From Pinus tabuliformis (lineage: Eukaryota > Streptophyta > Pinopsida > Pinales > Pinaceae): a stretch of 64,000 bases of DNA. Under the pieces are notes generated by a model. That model was not told where the DNA came from. It made no database searches and saw only the letters and a program-made list of their open reading frames with translations. Each line of letters starts with the position of its first letter. The stretch's first letter is position 1. The stretch lies in assembly GCA_031772625.1 (NCBI GenBank), contig CM062811.1, positions 647,664,606-647,728,605 of the forward strand. The letters are read 5' to 3'. The translations under genes were made by a program, and so were the position numbers. This document shows, in pieces, positions 54,553 to 64,000 of the stretch.

Positions 54553-56829
54553 CTTTGTTTACTTCACTTTCCCATGACAGTTTATATTGATTGGTAAATG
54601 GTTATCTTATCTAATTCATCTCTTTTCATTGCTAAGTAAATTATCTTTTCCATACTTCATACACACCTTCGGATTCATCTTATTCATTATCTATTCCAGG
54701 ATAATTTTAAGGTCTCTCTCCCCATAAGATGTTGCACCTCTATTAACTAAATTCATATTTTCTTTTTCTTGAGTAGCTCCCTTTAAGCCACGTTGACTTC
54801 ACTTTGTTATTGAAGTCACATGTCATTATTTTTCTATGTCTTCCACACTTCAGTTAGTTGCATTATGTTGTCTGTATTTCCTTTTGACTCATCGTTTGTG
54901 ACAAGCCTTCAAATTAGACAAAAATTAAGGCCCATATAACCTTTATTAGGCACATGAATACTATATTAAACATATATTTCTACACTTAATATATTTTTTT
55001 TTGCTTTAATATGTTCTTAGGAAGGTTTAGAGATGATTGCATATTATGTGCCTAATATTATTTATTTTTGTAGAAAATTGTGAGAATATTGGGTAGAATA
55101 TGAAGATTTGGAGGATGCGATAATTTAGGGACTTTCTCCCTACTACATGAGGATAAATATTGGATAATAAATCAATAGGATATTATGAAATTATTGCACA
55201 CATTCTGGAGCTCCAATCATTAAGAAAATCTAGGAATGTGTTCCCTATCATTTAATGTAGATTCCTAATGTTTGGAACTAGATCCACTATTTGAGGGATT
55301 TTGGGAGGGAAAGATTCCTACTTTCAAGGATAATGCTTTCTCATCATTTTTTGTAAGGACCAGTTTGAATTTTCCTCTAGGGGAGGTTTTTCTTAGTATT
55401 CTTGTGGAGAAAATTTGTATTTTTGTAGCTCCACTTTCATTTCTAGCAGGGATGTAATTGGATTGATTCAAATAATGAAGCTTGGTGCCATTTTTAGCTT
55501 CTAAGGATTGGTCTCCTTCATAGGACTTTGATTTTCCTTGGTTTTGGCCATCCCAGTAGCCTTAGAACCATTTAGTATAATTTACTTTTCTTCTTTTCAC
55601 TTCTTATTCACATGCATCTCTTGTTCTTATTTTTCCTATTTCCGCATTTAGCATTGATGATATTTTTGTTGCAGGATTGGGATAAATGGTTGAAGTAAGT
55701 TCTTTTGTAGGTTATTTAAAGATTCAAAGGCATGATTTAATCCTTTTAATAACTTTGGAAGGTCATAGACATAATTGAGCTACTTGGACTAGTTTACTTA
55801 TTCACAAATCTAAACTTTCTAGAAGTCCCTTGTAGCAAATAGTAGTAATTTTCTGATATTTTTTATAGCATGCTAATGAGATTCATTTGAGTTTATTCCA
55901 CTTGAATTATATCATAAAAACATTCAAGTTGATAAAAAAAACAACCCGTTTCATTTTCACTTGATTAGGTTAGACATTTGATAGGTTAACTAGCTCACTA
56001 GTTCTCGAATTTCCAAATTTTAGACTAGTAATTTTCTGCTATTTTTTAGCACGTGTGAACAAGGGTATTTTGGATTTATTCCACTTGGAATGGAGACCTA
56101 ATACATCCTAATCATTAAAAAAATTTGGTTATTCATTGAGTTATCTCTTCCTGTAGCAAACATGTAACCTCCTGTATCAAACATGTAACTTCTTGTAGCA
56201 AACCTACAACTTCTTGTAGCAGATTTGTCACACAACTTTCCTTCATCAATTTTGATCCCCATTACAGATATGAATTAGTCTAGATGAATAATGACCTCCA
56301 AATATTATTTTATGATCAAGGGAATCTCCTAAGCCACTCCAACCCTTCCTTTTATTCACTACAAAAATAGAGTAGACTTAGTTTCTTTATCACAATTATG
56401 ATGCAAGTAGGTTACTGATTTAGAAGCAAGTGTGAACTAGGTAGACGGTACATGAAATTTTTATTGGAAGTTTGATGAATTATGAAAGATAAAATAGCTT
56501 TCTTTTTGCAAATAGATTAACCTTTTTCCTTTCATGAATCTATTAGTTAGCATTTATAAGTTGAGAAAGTAGCATTTCCGTTTCTTACAAATAGAATAAC
56601 AATTTCATTTTTTAAATTAGTTTAGGATTTGATTTAATGAAATTCACTCCATTACATTAGATCAACAAGAGAAGGAAACATTGTTGCACATATAGTATTG
56701 ATACCTCTTAAGTTTTTACGAACCCTGGGTTGATAATTAAAGTTGGTAGCCTTGGGAGTTGCAACATTCTTGTTGCAATATTGGGGCTCATCACTTTGGT
56801 CTACTTCAAGAGGCTTCAATATTCTGTCT
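54553..56829. other. AT-rich DNA with no supported gene
   Basis: Overlapping open frames on both strands at 55,265-55,471 have no recognisable similarity. Several copies of a CTTGTAGCAAAC-type word occur at 56,150-56,222. Confidence 0.4.
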
Positions 56830-58130
56830 AAAATTATTTAGGGTACACGACATCTTGCAATCCTTGGATTTGCGGCCAAGTTTGCTACATAAATAACACC
56901 TTATATGACCAATAAATGTTTGAAATGGTGTGTGTCTTATTGTGTCCATATTCTTCTCTGCATACAATTACCATTCAACAATTTTATATCCAAATCTATT
57001 GTACAAACAACAATAACCATAGAAATTATTTGTGTAGATGGTGGATAATTGTCTTCTCTATTTACTTGCTTCAGGGAACCTTCTTGTTTGTTGCAACTAA
57101 TTCTGATGATTAGTTTTGATTTGTTTTCTCTTACATTCTTTTGCTATATGTCTAGGTTCATGGCAATAAAAGCACTTGATATCCTTCAAGGGAGAAAATA
57201 ATCTCCTTTAGGATATTCCAAATTTTCTCAATTCATCTCCAGGAGCAAATGGCCTTTTTGAAAAGAGCATTTTCTTTGACTCATTATTTTCATTTCCATT
57301 ATGTTTCTTTCCTTTGTTTATTTCCTTGTTAATCACACTACTTGTCCCTCCTCTTACAGGTATTTTTTATGTTGTGTATTCTCTTTAATGACTACCTTAT
57401 CTCAGTTCTTCATGGACACAATCTCGTCTTGTAGATTTTTACATAGCCTATTATTTTCATCTATTTTACTTCTAGCTAAATCAATCTCAACTTCTATTTT
57501 TTCACATTGTAGGTCTCTCTCCTTTAGTTGATTTCTCATCACCTCTTCTATTCTCCTTGATTATTCAAGTTATGTCCCTTTGATAATAATTTCCTTCTTG
57601 AATGCATGTTCTATTTCATCAAATATTTTCAATAGTTCCTTATGGTCTCTACTCTCATTCGTAAGTCTGTCAATTTCAGCCAAGGTTGAGTAAAGCTTGG
57701 CTTTTTATTCAGATAACTTTTCTTCATGGAAATCAAGTTCATTGACACTAGCAGATATCTCATTTGACTGGATGGTTTCCTTTTGACATGACTTTTTCTT
57801 CTTCCTCTTTTTATTCTCCTTTTATACAGTGTTGCTACTAGTGCCTCCTTCATGCATGAGCTGCAACCTATTCGATATTTATTTTGCAGATTTTATATAT
57901 ACTATTATCTCAAGATCCTTATTGTGAAGATTATTATATATTTTACATTTTTCCTGATCATTCCACTATTTTTCTTTCTTAGAGGGGGAGTCTTTATTGT
58001 ACTCATCACACACTAGCTTCTAGGCATTCGGTACATAACTCATCAGTTTAGATTTTACTTTCTCTTTCCATTCTAGAAAGTTTGCAGTACTAAGCATGAG
58101 TACACTTTGATAGTCCATGACTCAACAAAC
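56830..58130 (-). pseudogene. gag: Ty1/copia-type gag relic with coiled coil and three zinc knuckles
   Basis: Minus-strand broken frames start near 58,130 (MDYQSVLMLSTANFLEWKEK, the FLEWK-type N-terminus of plant copia gag). They pass through a Lys/Glu-rich coiled-coil stretch (about 57,850-57,400) and reach a knuckle CFYCHEPRHIAKEC (57,132-57,173). Two further knuckle relics follow, one reading CLYNRFGYKIVEW near 56,990-57,030 and one reading CYLCSKLGRKSKDC near 56,850-56,895, both with lost ligands. Tandem knuckles after a coiled coil are typical of one class of plant copia gag. No protease or RT is recognised downstream. Confidence 0.65.
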
Positions 58131-59769
58131 TCTACCTTCTAGTTGTTAGGCTTCCACAAAAGGAACCCCCTTTGATATGAATTGTTGGCAACTTAACTAA
58201 ATTAATAGGTGAGAGGTGAGTCAGTTTAGTGGATTCATGGAAAATTTTTACTTTCCCTTTAAATGTTTATCTAAACTTATCAACTTATTAGTAGTGTATC
58301 ATATAAGTAGAAAATTTGACATGCAACCAACATTTAACATGTAAATCATAGCATAATAACTTTCATGACAACATAAAATTAGCATACTAAATCATCACAT
58401 GTTGACACCAAATATAAGTGGAAACCCATAAAGGGAGGAAACAATGAATTTTTTATTGTTGTGATGCAAAGTCAAGCTCCTACTCCCTTATTACATCATA
58501 TTTTCTGTAGGTGCTACCTACAGGAGGCTACTACCTCAATTCTTTTGCAAGCTTCAACTTGCGAGGAAGCTTTAACTCCCACAAGAGGCTCCTACCTTGA
58601 CAAGCTCCAACCTATTCTTTTATGAGGATGCAACTTGAAAGGAGACTGAAATCCCCTGATACATACAAGAAACAATATTTTGGTTTACCTGGTCTATAAC
58701 TTAGTATACCTCCATATATGTATTTGCTTCTTATTATCCTAAAATCTGCTTCGCATCTTCTCTGTATGTGTCAGGTAACTAATGAGCAACACCTTATTTA
58801 GCTCTCACATTATCTAACTCCCTAACTATTACAACCTTCCAACCTCACACATTTTTATAAAAGAACTTTGATGGTTGTTAGTATTCCATATTGAATATGA
58901 GATAACAAGTCGTGTCTCTTTGCATTCCAAGGGTGTCTCCTCGTTTCCAAACTCTTTCAACTTTTGAATATTTAAAAAATACATAAGATAAATTTTGAAA
59001 TATTCAATTAATATGCATCAATATCATCCACTTTAATGATTACAATAGACAAATCATACACATTAACTTGCAACTTGCATCATTTTCCTTTATTTGCATC
59101 TTCTTGCATCACAACATTCTAAGCACCCCTAAAATACCTATGTTTTGTAACACTCAATCAATCATTGCAATCATCAAGCATCTTCAAGGATCACAAGCAT
59201 TTATAATCAGAAGCATTCCTCTGACAAACTATTCAGATCAACAACATACTCATCTACTTCTACAAACTGAGCGTAATACATCAACACTTTGATAGGAAAC
59301 ATAACAAACAAGAATGCCATCATTTGAGGAACTTGTTCATCAATTGTGCATACATAAAATAAAACTTTTCCATAACCATTTGATGTACTAATAGTTTTGT
59401 TTTGCTTGGAAGGCCATACCTTTATTCTGTTGTCAACACCTTTATTTTGTTTTTAACACCTTCTTTGTTATGAAACCCATTACTATCAACCAACAACATT
59501 TTCCATTAGCATAGCCCTACATAACACATTTCCCTTTTCCTTTGCCTTACATGCCTTTCCTTTTCCTTTACCTTTGTTACCAATCACAATAGTGAACAAC
59601 AACATATGCATACATCACAATCAACCATACAATCAGCGTTACTACTCAGCATATGCAAGAAACCTTTTAGCCACAAAAAACTAATGTCAACCTCTACAAA
59701 ATAAGTGTCAACACAAGCATAAGCTTTGTTATAGCTCCTTTTCCATTAATGAAAACAATGCCAACATGT
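58131..59769. other. AT-rich DNA with no supported gene
   Basis: Part may belong to the LTR of the minus-strand Ty3 element that starts at 60,666, whose far end I cannot place. CCTTTTCCTTT words repeat at 59,530-59,570. Confidence 0.35.
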
Positions 59770-60155
59770 AGGAAAAACTACACTTTAGCATTTCTTGAAT
59801 TTGACTACCCTTGATCTAGATCTGATCCCTTGAGGGAATTATTCAATAAAGGTTCAATAGAATTCAACTTAGGATAAAGTACATGAAGGCAATTCTCCTT
59901 CATATATAGGAAAACAGTTCTCAAACTTTCAACTACTAAATTGGCCATCTAAACATTCACATATATGGACACTACAGTCCTATGCAACATAAATGGATTC
60001 GTTCTCTAAGTTAATGGTCCCTAAATTATTCCCTTTGGTGCTGTATGTGCTAGTTCAAGATCAAATATCCAAACAATTTCCCCTAAGGGCTTCCATACTG
60101 AATTTGTAGTCAGCTTCCATTGGAATTCAATTCCCACACCTACTTCTATGATAAG

Positions 60156-60239
<84 letters not shown>

Positions 60240-60666
60240 CATTTGTTTTCTTTTTTCTCCCTTTTTCCACTCATGCACTTCCTAGCATGAGAATTTGGGG
60301 TCCCTCCTTGGGTCACATGGACAACTAGAAACCTCATTATTGGTTACATCATCTATACTCCTTGGGAAGTTTTAGTACCACTTCCCCATCCTTCTCTTAA
60401 CAATTAGTAGTTACAGAGTTGAGCTGCCAAATTATAACTCTAGATAATTAAGTCAAGAAGATAGGAAAATTCCCAAATTTGCCTTATAGCTTTTCCCTTA
60501 GGCATCAGGATCTATGTTGGCTACCCTCTTCTTTAGATTTAGTATATACTAAAATTGAAATTCACTTTTACATCAAATAAAATCTATCCAAGTATCCATA
60601 TTGGTTATCCAAGATGTCAATCTAATTACATATTACAAAATACACAGGTTAAAAAGGGGTGTTACA
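59770..60666 (-). repeat. LTR of a minus-strand Ty3/gypsy element (element F), far end uncertain
   Basis: The LTR begins at 60,666 on the minus strand with TGTAACACCCC, the start found in many plant Ty3 elements, right after a purine tract. A TATA-like TATATATGAAGG lies near 59,918. It includes the (TC)n tract at 60,152-60,236. The other end is not located. Confidence 0.6.
60152..60236. repeat. (TC)n microsatellite
   Basis: About 84 bp of pure TC repeat; the minus-strand ORF over it is low-complexity. Confidence 0.95.
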
Positions 60667-60680
60667 ATCCCTTCCCCCTT
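60667..60680 (-). promoter_or_regulatory. Polypurine tract of element F
   Basis: On the minus strand AAGGGGGAAGGGAT ends at the LTR start. It follows the end of pol. Confidence 0.7.
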
Positions 60681-60689
60681 AAAGAAACA

Positions 60690-61100
60690 TGGTCCTCGAT
60701 GCTCTACTATCCATAGAACTGACTTTATGCAATAAACAAAAATGGGTATACCACTTTCATGGCATCCTCCAGTTCTTATGTCACTTCATCTACTCCAAAG
60801 TGTTTACATTGTACCTAGACCCACATGATGGCTCAGTTTTTTAGCAAGGTCTCCCTTTTATTGTGTATGCATTGAGCCTCTATTTGGAACTCTCCCTTTA
60901 GTTCCAACTATATCATAACTAAATCATTGATGTGATTAGAACCATTAACATATTTTATTAAGAAATAACACATGGAATATAGCATGCTTTTATTATTAGG
61001 AGGTAAGGAAAGCCTATGATCTGTTGGCCCAAATGTCTTGAGAATCTCAAATAGTCTACAGTTGTTATAAAAACTTTTTCCATTCCTGTTGATCAGATCC
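60690..61100 (-). pseudogene. int: Integrase C-terminus of element F (broken)
   Basis: Minus-strand frames with several stops read FEILKTFGPTDHRLSLPP, YSMCYFLIKYVNGSNHIND, LELKGEFQIEAQCI, then CKHFGVDEVT and ELEDAMKVVYPFLF. This is the C-terminal tail of a plant Ty3/gypsy pol, where a GPF-IL segment is followed by H-S-LKKYV and a chromodomain-like W-LED end. It lies directly upstream of the polypurine tract and LTR, the expected order. The catalytic core is not visible to the right, where sequence changes at about 61,100. Confidence 0.65.
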
Positions 61101-61996
61101 TCTTGATTAGCTTAGGCAAGTCCCTTTTCCCTTGCAGACCTATCATTATCTCAAAAATAATATTTCAAAAACTATACATGACTCTACCCACCGTAAAAGC
61201 ATGTATGTACGTGGTTCCTTTGAATGCTTCTTGCGTATACCTTTTTAAATTTGAAAAAAAAAAAAAAAAAACTTTTTTGTGGGTGGGGTTTATGAGTTAG
61301 ACTAGAATCCCACCTACAGGAGATTGTGGCCTACCTAAATTAACTAGTTTTTGGTGGTATAAGTACACCATATGGGTTGGCCTAAAAATCATCCTAATGA
61401 TTGGATCACTTAATCTCCCAAATAGTCCCCAGACCATGTCTATGTTATCACGTGCTCTATACACTTCCTTGTCTCTAGGAAATCCTTGTTTCCATGCATA
61501 GATGCTAAGTCCCCTTTATCTCACATCATCTACCTTTTTTGGAGAGGAGATCATTGTTAGCTCAAGTAGGAAGGATCCAGAGGAAGGTTCTGTTAGTGCC
61601 AGTAGCCAGGATCAGGTTGTAGATTTACCATCTCTTATTATTATTCTAATAAAGAAACTCATGTTCCATTCATGTTTGCGTTGTCTATCTTTATGAATGT
61701 AGATTCTTAATGGATATATTTATGATATGACTTATTTATATGCATATATACTTTCAATTCATGATCCATTAGCATTTTATTTCTTATCTTACACGTCTAC
61801 AAATTTTGGAGGAAGAGTTAGTGTTTGGACCCCATGAGATTGTCATCAAACATAGTAGCTACAAGTATGTCTCCTTTGCCTACCTTTATTAATTCAAGTA
61901 CTATAAATGTCTAATTGAGTTTTCTTGTTTGAATTCTTTGTCCACTCTATTGAGGATTTCAACCCTATCCCTAGGGACCTTTTCCCTCAAACAAAA
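61101..61996 (+). repeat. Probable end of an LTR of a right-edge Tat-like element (element G)
   Basis: The last few hundred bp before 61,996 are inferred to be LTR because a primer site follows at 61,997; the end reads CCCTCAAACA. The LTR start is not identified. A poly-A run (61,255-61,271) lies in the left part and may belong to something else. Confidence 0.4.
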
Positions 61997-62015
61997 TTGG
62001 TGACTACATTGGGGA
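61997..62015 (+). promoter_or_regulatory. Primer-binding site of element G
   Basis: TTGGTGACTACATTGGGGA resembles the TGGCGACTTTGCTGGGGA site of B with a few transitions, so G is probably a Tat-type element on the + strand. Confidence 0.5.
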
Positions 62016-64000
62016 TATACTTAGTAGTATTTCCTTAAGGGTTTTCAGGATTGATATAGGTTTTTGGTTTTTCTTTTGTTGGTTTTTTCATTATTTTGGT
62101 ATCTTAGTATACCAGATCTTCCATCCTAATATTTTTTATTCGGGCATGTTTATTATATTTTCTCAATTTTCTATGTATGTGTATGTCTCTTTGGCAACAA
62201 AAGTGTATATATGGAGATTTTCAAAAGACATCTCACATATCTATGAGTTTCTTTCATAGGATTTGTGTATCTACACCGACTTTCTTCTAGTCAATCATGT
62301 ATATTTCTGGAAAGTGAAATTTTTCACTTGGCCGATTGCCTAGTTGGGTTAAATTACTTGTTTTCTAGTCTCTCGTGCCTGTTTAAGGTTGAAAATATTA
62401 GGTTTGATGTTTATTCCTTTTTTCTTCAATCTATCCTTGATATTTATTTTGTATGAATCTAGGGTTTCTTGGTTTCTAAGAGATTTGAGTGTTGAGTTTG
62501 GTTCTTGGTCTTATGTCCAAGAAACTGGATTATTTTAGGTCTCTCACACAACCCTTTTTTAATTTTTTTCACTTGTATTATATCCTTTCTCTTTGCTTTT
62601 CCTTCTTATTTTCCTAAAGGTTTATTTGTGCATTAGTCTCTCTCATTGGTTCAAATAATTTGAGTTCTTTTTGTTTGGGGTTCTAGAACATCACTTTTTT
62701 GAAGTTATTGAATGTCATTCATTTGAAACTCTTGAATCTTTGATATTTGAAGTCTTTTTATCTCATCCTCTCTTAATTGTTTGAATTTATTGGATTTATT
62801 TTTATTTGAAGCTCCTCGTTTTCATTTGTTTGAAGTTTTTGGATTTCATTTTAAAAGAAAAAGAAATAAAAAATGTTTTTTCTTTGTCTTTTGTTACTTT
62901 TAAAAATAAAACAAAAAGTTATAGATTTCATCCAATTTGAATTTAATTTTGCATAAGGTTTCTTTCTTGCCCCTCTTTTTCTTTGTTTCTTTCCTAGAAA
63001 AAAAAAGAGAGAGATAATATGATTTAGTAGGAATTTTTCTTTACTTGTGTGCTTCCTTCATTCATATTTGATAAAAAGAAAATCATTTGAGTGTTTTTCA
63101 TTTTGTATATGCATTTGAGAAAATTTTACTCTACTTGCTAGTGTGTAGGTCATCTTTTGGGTGCTTTTCCATGGTTTTTTCATGAAATATTATCCCAAAC
63201 CTGAGTTTATACACTATTTTCCTTGAGCCAAAGAGTGTATATATGCACTTTATCACTATTTAAAAGCATGTATGCACACAGGTTGACTTCCCAAGTGTCG
63301 TGTGCTCTCATTTTGTGGGCATTGTTTGTCGTTTTGGTCATTTTTTGGCCTATTCCAAGACCTATACACAGGTTTCCTTCAAAATAGTTGCATACACACT
63401 CATGTTTCCTTCTTAATTAGTGTGTATGCATGCCTTATGTTCTCATAGGGTCACATATACCTCCTAAACTAGTGTTTTTTCACACTATTTTCTTATTTGT
63501 TCACGTTTTTTCATGTTGCTTTCGTTGTCTTGAATGGAATGATCTACTACAATTGAATTAAATTCTTTGTGTTACATTAGGTGAATTTATTCTCCTTTAA
63601 AAATAAAAGAAAAAAATTTGCATACTCCTTGCTTATGTTAGTTTTCTTGCAATCTAGGTAAGAATTCCTCATGCTTTATGCTTGCTTGAAATTCAATTCG
63701 TTGAAGGATAAGTGTGAAGTTTTATTTTCCAATGCTATTAAAATTTTATTTCTTTAGTATTCCCCAAACATCCTAAGTTTCACTTCAATTACCTTGAGTA
63801 AACAATAGCCACTTAAAATAAAGCTTAATAAATACACTAGACTTTCTACATTTGTCTTATAACATCAAGAATTTTAGGTATTTTAGGGTCCTATAATAGG
63901 TGAGTGGAAAGTAAAGTATTCAAGGCCACTCAAATTAAAACTAGAAGTTGATTAAAGAGTGTAAATATAATATCGTATAGTTTTTTAAGGAAGCCCCTTT
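62016..64000 (+). other. T-rich leader of element G
   Basis: About 2 kb of T-rich DNA follows the primer site with no ORF I can support. Long untranslated leaders are usual for this lineage, so gag would lie to the right of the window. Confidence 0.4.

Noticed and set aside
55265..55471. Overlapping open frames on both strands
   Set aside because: They are short, unrecognised, and mutually overlapping in AT-rich DNA; most likely chance.
60021..60278. Minus-strand ORF with a long Arg-Glu repeat
   Set aside because: It is translation of the (TC)n tract inside an LTR.

Overview
The window is nuclear DNA from a seed plant with a large, repeat-filled genome. A conifer or other gymnosperm is my best guess, from the depth of nesting, the age of the elements and the style of their gag and pol proteins; that is inference. 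I see no intact host gene, rRNA, functional tRNA or CRISPR array. Almost everything is a decayed transposable element or the remains of a captured host gene.

The left 40 kb is a nested set of LTR retrotransposons that can be unpicked from terminal sequences and target-site duplications. The outermost element, C (+ strand, Tat-like Ty3/gypsy), occupies 13,727-18,384 and 37,520-39,835, with its 3' LTR from 39,836. Element D (+, a different Ty3/gypsy type with a Met-type primer site) sits in C and ends at 13,726. Element A (+) sits in the 5' LTR of D and ends at 6,858; its left end is outside the window. Element B (-), a second copy of A's family, spans 18,385-37,514 inside C and is bounded by the same 5-bp duplication (CACCA). 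A non-autonomous Ty1/copia element, E (+, 24,337-28,506), sits in the integrase of B.

Element B shows the family's layout, reading on the minus strand: 5' LTR, primer site, long leader with hairpins and a leader ORF, gag, protease, RT with a degenerate RNase H, integrase, a second RNase H (aRNH), an antisense gene on the opposite strand, a hairpin array, polypurine tract and 3' LTR. The aRNH and the antisense gene point to the Tat/Ogre lineage. Element C carries a diverged version of the same antisense gene with an intron at the same place. A and B share arrays of short hairpins whose arms differ but whose loops keep a CTCGTTAAA-like core.

The right 24 kb (40-64 kb) is AT-rich and older. It holds two LINE ORF1 relics, a foldback MITE pair, a 1.6-1.9 kb duplicated block with microsatellites and 150-165 bp repeat arrays, a 5'-truncated LINE insertion, a frameshifted CDC5-like retrocopy, a piece of a DRD1/CLASSY-type SNF2 helicase, a copia gag relic, the end of a minus-strand Ty3 pol with its LTR, and at the right edge the end of an LTR with a Tat-type primer site and leader.
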